A DNA stretch of 64,000 nucleotides from Aurelia coerulea (lineage: Eukaryota; Cnidaria; Scyphozoa; Semaeostomeae; Ulmaridae), in NCBI GenBank assembly GCA_039566865.1, contig CM076960.1, forward strand, positions 10,204,001-10,268,000. Direction: 5' to 3'. This document shows positions 10,808-21,349 of the stretch, in pieces; the first letter of the stretch is position 1, and every line of letters starts with the position of its first letter. The notes beneath the pieces were generated by a model, which saw nothing but the letters and a program-made list of their open reading frames with translations, did no database searches and was not told the origin of the DNA. The translations under genes were made by a program, and so were the position numbers.

Positions 10808-12057
10808 GTCACTTCATCCGACCCCAGGTTCAAAGGCAGGCGGGTGTTCTATTTTAGCCCTTTTGACTGAGAAAATCACCTCTTCTGTTTTATCACAATT
10901 AAATTGCATCTTCCATTGCCAAGCCCAAAGCCGCACTCTTTCAAGATCCTGATTAAGACTCTCAGTAGCCTCATCTTTGTCCTTAACAACTGAAAAAATA
11001 GAAGTATCGTCTGCGAAAAGCTTGATGTCACTGTGCACACCCTCGACGAGGTCATTTATATACACAAGAAAGAATAGTGGGCCTAATACCGAGCCCTGAG
11101 GCACACCCGAGGTAACTGTTAACCAACGAGAGTTTTTACCATTTAAGACAACTCGTTGCTGTCAGTTTTTCAAAAAACTACGAAGAAGTGTTAATTAATT
11201 TCCGGATATTCCGTTACATTCGAGTTTATACAGTAGACCTTCATGCCAAACTCTGTCAAAGGCTTTTGATAGATCTAGGTAAACAGCATGGGTCTCTAGG
11301 CTAGGAACATTCTCAAAAGAACAATAAATCTTATGTGTAATTGATAGTAACTGATTAATTGTTGAATCACCTGGCTGGAAACCCGATTGATGAGGGGTTA
11401 GAAGACCATTTTGTCGTAGGTGGTTATAAACCGAGTCAAATATCATCTTTTCAAACAGCTTTCCAAAAATTGGAAGTAGTGAAATTGGACGATAGTTGGT
11501 TTTACACCGCCTGCTATATTTCTTGTGTATAGGAATGACATTCGCCTTTTTCCACAGAGATGGGTACATACTCGTTTGTAATCAATTTTCAAAAATAAGA
11601 CACAAGGGTTCAACTATTGAGAAGTCACAAATTTCTATCATAGCAATAGAGATGTCATCACAACCATGAGACTTTTTGCTATCTAGGGATCTAATAAGTT
11701 TGAGAACCTTCTCCCTATCGATGGTCAGTCCCTCTAAAAGGGCTGGACTCCTTGGTGTAAAAGATGGAAGGGTGCTGCTCGTTGATGTTTCAGAGCACAT
11801 TTTTACAAAGAATTCATTGAAAATATTTGCATTGTCCTCTAAGTTTGTCACAAAGAGTCCATTTTCTAACAAGGGTGGAATATTGACATTCTTCTTTTTA
11901 TCAATTAGCCTGTTCATAGTTGACCAAAATGTTTTCATACCGTTGAAAGGATCCGATAATTTTCGACCAAGGTTGCGACTTTGAGAACCAACCTGGATGT
12001 TTCGTTTCTGACTGCCTTAAAACGATCCCAATCCCAATCTTTCAATTTTCGATGACA
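10808..12057 (-). pseudogene. LINE A, 5' part: RT linker, fingers and palm
   Basis: Minus-strand order: RNETSRLV and SDPFNGMKTFWSTMNRLID (linker), SHGCDDISIAMIEICD, WKKANVIPIHKKYS with NYRPISLLPIFGKLFEK (motif 1/2), AVYLDLSKAFDRVWH (motif A), PQGSVLGPLFFLVYINDL (motif B) and KLFADDTSIFSVV (motif C), ending DEH at the LINE B tail. Frameshifts or stops lie near 11975, 11575 and between 11195 and 11105. The homologue at 46978-49439 matches throughout. Sequence upstream of 12057 is replaced by the mariner-like element, so the endonuclease is missing. Confidence 0.85.
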
Positions 12058-12101
12058 TACCGGGTGAGTCAGAAAAAAGAATCCCCGTTTGAAGTCACGG
12101 C

Positions 12102-13190
12102 CAGTGGCGTCGTGGCTGGGGGGCCAGGGGGGCCATGGCCCCCCTGTGAAAATGTTGTCGGAAAATTGGTCAGTTTTCTATTCTTGTCGGAAAAATCGAA
12201 AAAAATTGAATTAATCCATTTTCCTTACATAGCTACTTTATGGCAATCGAAATGTATTCATGAAATATCACTTTTTCGATCGCAAAAACGTAGTTTTTGA
12301 TGAAAAAGTAGGTTTTTCGACAAAAAACTAGGTCCTTCGTTCGTTTTTCTGCAAAAAAATCCTTTTTCAATCGAAAGAAAAGTGTGTTTTCTATTGGAAA
12401 AATAGACACATTAGGCGCAAAAAGTTTCGGACGAATAAATTTCAGACAAATGCTTTCGGTAAAAACATTCTTGGACTTTTCCCCCGAAAATCCGGTCGCT
12501 TTACCCACATTTTTGGTGACTAAAAAAAACGATAAATTTACAATTTATTTTGCACGTTTCATACTTAAGAAATGTCATGCATTTATGGTTTGTGCATTAA
12601 GCTTTCAATGAGTTGCTCGTCAGAATTGGCACAAGTGAATATTGTTGAGGAATATGGAAATGGTTACTAAGATGGGATTACTTCCAGTTTCTGTAAACGG
12701 ATGGTTATAGAAATGAAGATTTATATCAAGCTATCACGTTGTTATCTAGAATTTGAAAACGATCTATTTTTCAGTGCTTTTGATGTCCTTTTTCGAAATT
12801 TCCCATGAAAAACAAATAGTAGATTCTTCAAAATAGGGGCGTTTTGCAACGATCTAAAGGGCCTGGTCACAGTAAAATTTTCCCGGGGGCAAGCCCCCAG
12901 ACTCCAGTTTTCCACCCTCCTTGCGCATATAGCTTCAGCCTCACCTCCAACACCAATCACGTCTCAACAACAGCCTCACCCCCAACAAGAATCGCCTCTT
13001 AACAGGACTGATGTGTCCCTTTCAAAAATTCTTCGCTATTATGAAACTTTTATATGACAAAAGTTCTGAGACATTTTGCCACTTTTTATACGTTATATTC
13101 CTGCTTAATTTTTGTCGGAAAAATGTCTCTCTGTCGGGAAATTCTGACCCTTGCCCCCCCCCCTAAAATCATGCTCCCACGACGCCACTG
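12102..13190. mobile_element. hAT-like non-autonomous element with perfect 8-bp TSD
   Basis: The ends are exact inverted copies of CAGTGGCGTCGTGG, a classic hAT-type tip, followed on both sides by G-rich tracts. GTCACGGC is duplicated at 12094-12101 and 13191-13198. The interior includes GGGGGCAAGCCCCCAGACTC, often seen in such elements, and no transposase frame. It sits inside mariner-like element M1. Confidence 0.9.
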
Positions 13191-13616
13191 GTCACGGCTC
13201 CCTGGATATCAAGACGCTGATGTAGGCAAATATGTAGTTTAATGGTAGAAATTTTCAAATTTACTAAGAAATCTACCTGACTGATATTGGCAACTCAATT
13301 CTGAAATTATGAGAGATTTTCTCGAGAAAACCTCTTCAAAAACCTTCAAAACGTGCCCAAAATCATGAACAAATTTCCCTAACATTTTTGCCGTACAATG
13401 GCCTTACAGCAATGACTATGGACGCTTTAGCACGTGCTATCCTCTTGGGAGCACACAAGTCAAATCTTTCAATAGGGCACAGGGAAACCCGCAAATCTTC
13501 AAATTTCACGCTTACAAGGCAATTATATCGTTGTATTCCGATCACATGACTGAAAAATAAGGTTTTGAGACAATTTTTCGAGTACCTTCACGAGAATAAA
13601 AATGGATATTCGACAA

Positions 13617-14429
13617 ATAGTTTCAGTTTCAGTTTCAGTTTCATCTTTTAAATTTCCACTACCTACAATTCTATAAACACAAACTAAACATATACCTAAT
13701 ACAAATGAAACAAAATCAGAATTAATACAACAGATGAAAACACAACAATGGTTATAAAATATGAAGAAAATTACATTTGGAAAATATACAATAGATTCTA
13801 AATCAAATTAACAACAAGAAGAATTGTAAGTGGGGGAATTTCTTAAGGAGGAGCTCTCTCAGCAGCTAGAATATCGAGGAGAGAGCATCCCCTGTTTCAA
13901 AGATAATTATTGAAAATTATTATTTCTTTCGTATTGTATATAAATTTGAGAAAATATTGACATTTCTATGGTTGGTAATTGTTTTCAAAGAAAAAAGCTT
14001 TGAGTTTTCGACGAAAGCTATAAGCAGATGGTGAATTTTTTATCTCTACACAAATGTTGTCCCAGCACTTTGCTCCATGGTAACGCACTGACCTGAGACC
14101 ATATTGCAGGGTATTTTTCTGACAAACAAAAATACCCTTTTTGGTGACTGGCCGTGTACCATGTTGATAAACAGATTCAACTAATGGAAAGAAAGAATGA
14201 AAACAAGCAGGAGAGATCTTATTGATACTATCATGGACAAAACTAAGCAATTTTAGCTGAAAGAGATCATGCAGCTTTAAAATCTTTAAGTCTAAGAAAA
14301 TAGGCGAAGAGGGTGAAGTAAAATGTTGAAAAGAAATCGCTCTTACAACCCTTTTCTGTAAGAGAAAAACAAGGTTGATATAAGTTTCATAGGTAAGACC
14401 CCAAACTAAAATACGGTACTGAAGGAAAG
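13617..14429 (-). mobile_element. 5'-truncated LINE fragment inserted in element E
   Basis: The minus-strand 3' end is a GAAACT hexamer repeat (13617-13645 on plus, TTTCAG units), and the upstream limit is where the E arm resumes at GATACAGAGCTGG (14430). The opposite arm of E lacks this segment, which defines the insertion. It carries the RT C-terminus at 13966-14429. Confidence 0.7.
13966..14429 (-). pseudogene. LINE reverse transcriptase C-terminus fragment
   Basis: The minus frame contains LQYRILVWGLTYETYINLVF, LLQKRVVRAISF and QYGLRSVRYHGAKCWDNI, ending SFRRKLKAFFFENNYQP. This is the RT thumb and C-terminal pattern (..WG.......I..LQK..VR.I, then LR....G...WN.....K and FK..LK). All catalytic motifs are absent owing to 5' truncation. 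The open frame extends slightly into the flank at 14451. It has no function on its own. Confidence 0.75.
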
Positions 14430-14722
14430 GATACAGAGCTGGTTTTACCACGAATCGATTCTACAAACCCCACTCCACATTTGTTTTTCTGCACTTGGTT
14501 AAAATCTCATCAGAGATTGGCGTTACATCGAATTTCATTCCTTCGAAATTTGGCCTATGTTCAATAACTTTTCAGGAATGCTACAAATAAGATATAGCTT
14601 TCAGAATTTCAAATTTTACGTGAGTTATGTCCAGCAATAGCATGAAAGTACTTGTTTGTGTGATTTTCGAGAGTACTCGACGAATTAAAGCTATTTACAA
14701 CCAAGAAAGCAAACAGGCCTAC

Positions 14723-14843
14723 CTTCTCCCGCCGCAGAATCCCAGTAATCGGCATTAAGTAACTCTCTTTCGCAATAATAAGCAATGGAGAAATTTACGA
14801 ATAAGATCACCACAAATCCTATTTCTTTCCACCATTATATCAT
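14723..14843 (-). pseudogene. Signal-peptide first exon, left-arm copy, nonsense mutated
   Basis: The minus strand has ATG at 14843 followed at codon 3 by TAA, then an otherwise open frame (WWKEIGFVVILFVNFSIA, then YYCERELLNADYWDSAAGEG) to a GAAG/GTAGGC donor at 14723. It is exactly 121 bp, the same length as the right-arm exon at 15340-15460, without indels. The hydrophobic core followed by a Tyr-Tyr-Cys stretch indicates a secretory leader and the start of a mature peptide. The nonsense codon makes this copy a likely pseudogene unless another start is used. Confidence 0.55.
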
Positions 14844-15339
14844 CGATAATTTCGATATAATACGATATGATTTCACAGCCTCTGCAGCAAACCTTACAAC
14901 TACTGTCGATTGAAAGTTTTCTTGTTGCAAACACCTTGGAAGGCTTGCATAAAACAAAAGCTTGTGCAAGGCTCAGGTCTCCCATATGACATGGCAAATT
15001 AATACCTTCAATATTAGATCGTGCACCTTTGAGAATAGACTGCAAGGGGAATTTGTTTACACAAATTATGTACCCTTCCGATGTAGCAAAGAGATTTGCA
15101 ATTTTGAGAGACGTTTTGTTTTCTCTTTATTTTGCTACGATAGAATGCTTTCAGGGATGTGCAATCTATTCCCAAAGGTATCATTTTGCTGTGTCATATG
15201 ATCTTGCAAAAACCTTTTGTTTTGTGCAAGCCTTCCAAGACTTCCACGGTGTTTGCAACAAGAAAACTTTGAATCGATGGCAGCTGGGCGATTTGCTGCA
15301 GAGGCTGTGAAATCTTATCATATTCTTTCGAAATTATCG

Positions 15340-15460
15340 ATGATAAAATTATGGACAGAAATTGTATTTGTGGTGACCTTATTCGCAAATGTATCCGCTG
15401 GTTATTACTGCGACAGAGACTCAAATAATGCAGATTACTGGGATTCTGTTGCGGGTGAAG
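15340..15460 (+). CDS. First exon of a putative secreted protein, right-arm copy
   Basis: From ATG 15340 the frame reads MIKLWTEIVFVVTLFANVSA, a good signal peptide with a probable cleavage after VSA, then GYYCDRDSNNADYWDSVAGE, ending at GAAG/GTAGGC (15460), a good donor in phase 1. Upstream in-frame ATGs at 15217 and 15277 exist, but the start at 15340 is chosen because it gives the leader and is conserved in position in the left arm. The mature part has one Cys. I do not recognise the family, and no second exon is visible before the LINE at 15957. It may be a captured host exon. Confidence 0.5.
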
Positions 15461-16205
15461 GTAGGCATGTTAGCTTTCTTGGTAACAAATAGCTTTACTT
15501 CGACAAGAATTGTCGAAAATAACACAAACAAATACTTTCATGTTATTTCTGGACATAATTCACGTAACATGTGAAATTTTGAAAGCTATATCTTATTTGT
15601 AGCGTTCCTGAAAAATTCTTGAACATGGCAAATTTTCGAAGGAATGAAATTCGATGTACCGCCAATCCCTGATGAGATTTTAACTAAATGCAGAAAAACA
15701 AATGTGGAGTGGGGGCCTCTAGAATCACCAGCTCAGCTCTGTAAAACCAGCTCTGTATCTTTATTAGTCGAATATCTATTTTTCTGTTCGTGATGTACTC
15801 AAAAATTTGTCTCAAAGACCTTAGTTACAGTCATGTAATCGGAATACGACGATATCATTGGCGTGAAATTGGAATATTCGCGAGTGTGTGCCTTATTGAA
15901 AGATTTGACTTGTATGCTCCTCTTGGGAGGATGAACAAGTCCTCCCCTGGTATCGATGATTTTTGTTTGTTTGTCAACTTATTTTCATTCGATTATCTTT
16001 ATCTAGCTATACATATTTACAATATATACAACTAATCCAAATCGAACATACAAATATATAAATTAAGAAATGAAGAAATTAATAGATAAGTTAAATAAGT
16101 TAAATATTCAAGACATATATGGGCAAAGTTTACAAGATATAATTGAATTGACAGGCGTAACAAATATACAAATATTTTCTACTATTTCATAATCCAGATA
16201 ATTTT

Positions 16206-19200
16206 CTAAAATTCGGGTGAATGTTGACAAGCATTGCATTTACAATTTGGTCCATTCCATTGTTTTATCATGCGTTTAAAAGAATTTAAGTTGTCGGCAG
16301 ATTTAGTTTCATTTGGCAATGCATTCCAGATTTGAGGTCCTAGTGATCGAAGACTGTTTGAACCAAAAGTGACTTGATTTGGTCTATAATGTTGTAAGTC
16401 GTACGGATTTCGTGATGAATATCTGGAAGATCTTATTTTGAAAATATCACGCATGAAAGATGGGTTGAGATGTTTCAAGGTCTTGAAAACTTCTATACAG
16501 AGAATTCTAAGACGGGAAACATGCATAGTACATCTTTCTGATTTCAAGAGTAATTCACTGTAAGAAGATTGGTGATCATTGTACAAAAATCGAAGAGCAC
16601 GTTCTTGAATCTTCTCAATTTTTTGCAAAGACTTAGCTGATGAGAAGTACCATACTAGCGGGCAATAGTTGAAATTGGAATATACAAAACTTTGCACAAG
16701 AATTTTCCTTTCATTAAAGCCAATGAATTGTTTGAGTCTTTTTAACACATTAAGTTGTGATGCTGCTTTTCTGCAAAGTTCAGAGATATGCTGTTCAAAA
16801 TTTAGCTTATAATCTAGCTGAATACCTAGCAATTTGACTGCTTCTTCCGACTGGATAATTTTGCCTTGGATGTTGATATTCTCTCCGCAGGTATTTGTTT
16901 GATCCTTTCTAATAAGGAGTGCATGGAATTTTTCTGGGTTAGCAATCATTTGATTCTGTTTCAGCCAAGTCAAAGCAACTCCAGCTTCTTCTTCCAGTAC
17001 CCCAATCAAATCTGATAGGGTCCTGGAAAAATAAGCCAGAGTATTATCGTCGGCATAATTATGCAATGTTGCTTGTTTGATAAACAAAAAGAGATCGTTT
17101 ATGTAAACATTAAACAGAATAGGGCCCAAAACTGAGCCTTGAGGTACCCCTGATAAAATAGTTTGGAAAGAACTGTATGTATTATTGATTCTCACAGACT
17201 GTTTCCGCCGTTTTAGATAAGAGTAGATAAGGACAAGAGCATTTTCATCCAAGCCATAGGCATGTAGTTTGGCTATTAGCAGGTCGTGTGGAATACAATC
17301 AAAGGCTTTCGATAGATCCATAAGGATGGCCCCTACAATATTATCATTATCAAGTTTAGCTCTCCATTCTTCGATCATTCTTATCAAGACATGTTGCGTG
17401 CCATATGCTTTTCTGTAGGCAGCGATGAAGATTGAAAGGGTCTCATCTAGGTATGGGATGAGTTGGTTTTTCAAAATTTTTTCATAGATTTTGGAAAAGA
17501 TATTTAAAATACTGACTGGACGAAAGTTTCTTTCGACTGTACGATTAGGCTCCCCTTTATCTAAAGGGCATACTGCGGCTCGTTTTCCATTATCTGGAAA
17601 CCTATGTGTACGTATGCTGCTGTTAATAGCATCTGTAAGAGGAACTGTGAGCTCGTCTGCTGCCAATAAAACAAGTTTTGGAGGTATTTGATCTTCTCCA
17701 GTAGATTTTCTACTGTCCAAAGACCTTAGTTGTTTCCTAACTTCGGAATTTTGCACTTCGTTAAAGGAAAATGAGTCAAACTTGTTGTCAGGGTTTTGAA
17801 TGATAGCTAAAACACTAGGATGATTTTTGTATTTTTCAAGAATCAGTCTAATAAGTTGCCGATCATCATCGATCGCGGCTGTATCAGCTATGTTGCAAGG
17901 TTTTGTACCACTAGATTTTTCCACGATATTAATGTAGTGGTCATTAAAGATTTCGGTCAGTTTTTGGTCATCAGTGACAATTTCATTGTTTTTAACAAGG
18001 GAAATATCATTACCAGCCAATCCTCCTTTGTTAGAAAGAAATGGTTTAACAAGATTCCAGAAAGCACGATTCGACGCGAGACCATTTTCTGTTGCTTTTT
18101 TGAAGTGCTGTTTGATTGCCTTTTTTCTCAAGGAAACGCATTTATTTCTTTGTCTTTTAAAATTATTTTCATTTTCTTTCGTAGGATTTTTGTTGAATTT
18201 TTTCTTTAGTCTTGTTCTGGTATAAATTCCCTTCTTTAGTTCATGAGTCATGAAAGGAGCACTGTTTCCTCGTTGCACTTTTGTTTTTAGAGGGGCATGT
18301 TTGTCAACAATTTCTCGAAAAGTACAGACAAGATTATCATAAGCTTGTTCAGGATCCGCAGGAGCACCAAAATTTGCCAGCTTTACATCTGACAAGAAGT
18401 TTTCGGCAACAAACTTTTTGTAACTTCGATACTTGATTACTTTGGGCTTAAGTCTAGGGAGTTGAGACTTCATAACTGTCACGACTAGACCATGATAGTC
18501 ACTTAGGCCAGTTTCAAAAACAGAAGTTTTTTGAAAGCATCTCGGGCGATTTGTAAGGATGGCATCAATGGAAGAACTACTGTTCTTGGTAAAACATGTT
18601 TTAGCACTCACTAAATTTGATAGCCCGAAGACATCACAAAAGGATATTAGCTTACTGTGTCCAGCGTCTTGCCGATTTAGGGAGTCAATGTTGATATCCC
18701 CCATTACAATGACGTTGTCGTATTTATCTAAAGCAGAGTTTAAAGTGGCTGAAAGAAAGAATCTATGTTGCCACAATCAGGGGGCCGGTAAATACAATAG
18801 ACGATCCATTTCTTTTTGTTTACCATTAGTTCGGAGCACAATAGTTCTAGAGAAGGAGTCTCTAACGCTGGTACTCGATTACAAACTACTCCTTTCCTAG
18901 CATACAACATGATTCCTCCGCCAAATTCGTTTCTGTCACGACGCATAGGTTTCTGGTAATTGTTCATAAGAAAAATGTCCGTTTTGAAATCAGAATTAAT
19001 TTTAGTTTCCTCTATGACTAAAACATCAGGTAAACATCTTTCCATAAGCATCCTTAAGTCAATAATCTTATGTCTAAGACTATTTATATTCAAGAAACCT
19101 ATGAGGGGATGGTTATGGTACTCTGTCCTGAGGCTAAAAAGTTTGTCTATATCGCTTGAATCATTTGACTCCGAAGAAATAACTGGTGCAGAAAACGATA

Positions 19201-19420
19201 GGGTTGATGAATCAATGAGGGTTTCAGTAGATTCTGTAGGCAAAGGGGACGATAGTTCCATAAGGGGTATGTTATTGTTTACCGAAGACAAAGAGCTAAC
19301 AGATAAGCTGGGGCTTGAGCATTCTGAACGAAAAGTGTAATCTGTGCTGTCATAAGAAGGTTTAAGATTATGGATGGACGAATCTAATTTATCTACACTA
19401 TGTATCTCTCTACTTTTTAG
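16206..19420 (-). CDS. LINE F ORF2: APE endonuclease and reverse transcriptase, one frameshift
   Basis: The endonuclease spans about 19230-18470: LIGFLNINSLRHKIIDLRM, EETK, GGGIMLYARKG, IYRPPDCGN, then VIVMGDINIDSL, SIDAILTNRPR and GLSDYHGLVV, all catalytic regions present. A one-base loss in a T-rich run near 18757 shifts the frame between SFF and SATLNSALD. RT follows: NFRPVSILNIFSKIYEKIL, GAILMDLSKAFDCIPHDLL, SGVPQGSVLGPILFNVYIN and HNYADDNTLAYFS, then the thumb, ending CKCNACQHSPEF. The frame upstream of the first ATG (19291) is open back to the ORF1 stop and is in the same frame as ORF1, so expression by UGA readthrough is possible. Otherwise the protein would begin at 19291. Confidence 0.9.
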
Positions 19421-19423
19421 TCA
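19415..19423 (-). promoter_or_regulatory. Possible stop-codon readthrough site TGA CTA A between ORF1 and ORF2
   Basis: ORF1 ends in TGA (19423-19421) followed by CTA. ORF2 lies in the same frame, separated by 43 sense codons without a stop before its first ATG at 19291. UGA-CUA is a recognised leaky-stop context in viral and animal genes. Readthrough is inferred, not shown. Confidence 0.4.
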
Positions 19424-21349
19424 ACCCGTGGAATTTATGAAATCGATGAAGTTACCTGCTAATAAGTTGTTTCCATTGTAGTTTGGGTGAAGACCCCATT
19501 TATTCAAATGTTGCGCTTTAATGTTGTCGTGTGTTATAAAATCTATTCCATAATTTTCGAGAGATTCTCTTACCAGGCGATTGACTTCCTTTCTTTTAAC
19601 TTCAAGGTTTTGTGAGTCGGCTCTATGGACTATGCTCGATACTGCAACTTTTTCAACTCTTTCGTTTACAGTCAATGCTAGATCTACGAGTTTGTTTGCA
19701 ATTCGGTCTGGCTCCTCGTCGCGAAGGTTGTTCGTTCCACACATCAGAACAACCATACTTGGTTTCATATTTACTGTAGGCTCCACATAAGAAAACATAT
19801 CATCTACTCTTGCACCGGGAAAAGTCTTGACGTATGATTTGTATGAAGGACACTCGTTGTTTATGTCTTGACTTCGTATCTTTTTGATCATGGAGTCACC
19901 AATTATTGTTAAGGTTGGTTTCCTTTGTGATTGGTTGCCTCTATTATCTTGTCTCTCTTGGGTATTGCCATACAGTGTCTTCCTCGATGTTACGTCACTC
20001 CTTGGAGGGCCTGCTCGTACCTGCGTTGGTCTCATCTTGACCACTTCATTATAGTCATAAATCCCAGGCATGATGTTTCTTCCTGTAGCAACAAAACGCT
20101 CCTCACTTGAATCAATTACACTTATGTCTTCTTCTTTTCTTTTTCGATTATGTCTTGGGATTTCTTTCGGTGCTGGATTGATCTCTCTTGGTATTCTATC
20201 TCCGACTTTTGATTTCTCTGTTTGTAGCATTGGTAACTCATTGGATTTGTTCCCACGATAATTGCTGGATGTGTCTTCATTTTGTAAGACTTGATATCGA
20301 TTTCTTAGTGCCACTTGGGATGCCTGTGGATCAAAATTTCGGGCAGGTTTTCTTGGTATATTCCATCGTGAATTACTAGATGCTTCCGTCAATTCCCTTG
20401 GTGCAACTGTCTGCTCTTCTGTCTCAATGTTATTGTAAATAGTTGCGAGACGATTTCCAGGATTATACTCGTTGTCTATCATCTTTCTATTGGTCACCTG
20501 AGACATCCTTGGCTCGAAAGCTCGTGGAGCTTTTGTTGGTACTCCCCATAATGAGTTTTCATCTGTCTCCAGCAAATCCCTTGGCATCCCTGCTGTATTT
20601 TGATTAAAAACACCGGGCCTAGCATGCCCTGACTCTCTAAAACCAGTATTAGGAATAAAAGCTTTATTTTCTTTCGGAATATCATATTTGCCAACATCGT
20701 TTATTTTTTTCAAATCAGAAAGTTCTTTTTTAAGGGCCACATTTTCCAGTGAAAGGTCTCTTTTTTCATTTTCTAAAATTTGGATCCTGGCCAGCAAACC
20801 ATGATATCCTGCTCTATCTTGTAAATTTTTTTCTTCGCTTTCTTTTCTATCCATCTTGTTTATGACATAGCTTAGCTTTCTCTCCATATCATCAATTCTC
20901 TGCTTCATGTCATCCCTTGTTTTTTCACCTATTTTCTTATCTATCTTATCTCCTGTTCGTTCCTTTGACATGCTTTCTCCAGTTGATTTTCTCGGAGTGC
21001 TTCTCGTGATTTCTTCGGTTCCAAGACTATTTTCATGCCTGGAAGCTGTTTCAACCAATTCACTTCTATACTGTGACAACTTACTTTCATTGTCATTCTC
21101 CTCTCCATTTTCATTTTCACTGTCATTTTCCTCTTCATTTTCATTTCCATTCTCTTCCTCGTCAGTACTATCCTCAGACGAATCGTATACTGAACCTAAT
21201 TGAACATATTGGTAATAAAACAAGACAGTTTTCAATATCATTGCTTTGATATTCAGGGAGCAGTGACCTTCCAAGCGGGGATTCTTTTTTTCCGACTCAC
21301 CCGGTATTGGAAAAAGATGTTCATGTCTTCTCATATAGTACTCAACCAT
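19421..21349 (-). CDS. LINE F ORF1 protein with coiled coil and SGNH/GDSL esterase domain
   Basis: The native part starts near 21187 with an acidic Glu/Asn/Asp-rich stretch, then a Lys/Glu-rich heptad region (IDDMERKLSYVINKMDRKE and ILENEKRDLSLENVALKKEL) likely to trimerise, a variable linker, and a C-terminal esterase domain of about 165 residues. Block I is LTIIGDSMIKKI (GDS nucleophile), block III is VVLMCGTNNLRDE, and the C-terminal WGLHPNYNGN supplies the His. Such ORF1 proteins bind LINE RNA and are typical of CR1. The only ATGs upstream of the heptad region lie in mariner-derived sequence (21349-21188), so the start is uncertain; the first native methionine is near 20972. It stops at TGA 19421. 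Confidence 0.85.
   Translation of the reverse strand: MVEYYMRRHEHLFPIPGESEKKNPRLEGHCSLNIKAMILKTVLFYYQYVQLGSVYDSSEDSTDEEENGNENEEENDSENENGEENDNESKLSQYRSELVETASRHENSLGTEEITRSTPRKSTGESMSKERTGDKIDKKIGEKTRDDMKQRIDDMERKLSYVINKMDRKESEEKNLQDRAGYHGLLARIQILENEKRDLSLENVALKKELSDLKKINDVGKYDIPKENKAFIPNTGFRESGHARPGVFNQNTAGMPRDLLETDENSLWGVPTKAPRAFEPRMSQVTNRKMIDNEYNPGNRLATIYNNIETEEQTVAPRELTEASSNSRWNIPRKPARNFDPQASQVALRNRYQVLQNEDTSSNYRGNKSNELPMLQTEKSKVGDRIPREINPAPKEIPRHNRKRKEEDISVIDSSEERFVATGRNIMPGIYDYNEVVKMRPTQVRAGPPRSDVTSRKTLYGNTQERQDNRGNQSQRKPTLTIIGDSMIKKIRSQDINNECPSYKSYVKTFPGARVDDMFSYVEPTVNMKPSMVVLMCGTNNLRDEEPDRIANKLVDLALTVNERVEKVAVSSIVHRADSQNLEVKRKEVNRLVRESLENYGIDFITHDNIKAQHLNKWGLHPNYNGNNLLAGNFIDFINSTG

Larger units (their letters stand above)
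13450..15918. mobile_element. Long foldback element E, 9-bp TSD, with duplicated exons
   Basis: CCTCTTGGG is present at 13441-13449 and 15919-15927; the unoccupied target (ATCCTCTTGGGAGGATG) is seen at 26769. Ends read AGCACACAAGTCAAATC on the left and AGCATACAAGTCAAATC inverted on the right. Arms of about 820 bp each (left arm lengthened by a LINE insertion at 13617-14429) meet at a centre near 15108 with almost no loop. Each arm carries a homologous 121-bp signal-peptide exon, pointing away from each other. The 9-bp TSD with long TIRs resembles Mutator-like foldbacks; that class assignment is inference. Confidence 0.75.
15957..21187 (-). mobile_element. Near full-length CR1-type LINE F
   Basis: The element reads on the minus strand: ORF1 (to 19421), ORF2 (19420-16206) and an AT-rich 3' UTR (16205-15957). 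It splits mariner-like element M1, whose sequence stops after GGTATCGATGA near 15957 and resumes at TACTGAACC (21188). Only one frameshift is seen in ORF2. An SGNH-esterase ORF1, an APE-type endonuclease and a YADD RT place it in the CR1 group. The 5' end may be slightly truncated, since no native ORF1 start is evident. Confidence 0.85.
12058..21306. mobile_element. Mariner-like element M1, interrupted by three insertions
   Basis: The left end TACCGGGTGAGTCAGAAAAA is at 12058 and the matching inverted right end (GACTCACCCGGTA) at 21306. The pieces 12058-12101, 13199-13449, 15928-about 15957 and 21188-21306 are collinear with the compact copy at 32126-32753 (inverted there, 628 bp), apart from about 190 bp missing at the last junction. 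TA at both tips and CCGGGTG...CAGAAAA ends suggest the Tc1/mariner superfamily; no transposase is present, so it is non-autonomous. Confidence 0.7.

Noticed and set aside
10624..10870. Poly-Leu and poly-Asn proteins
   Set aside because: Direct translation of the (ATT)n tail of LINE B.
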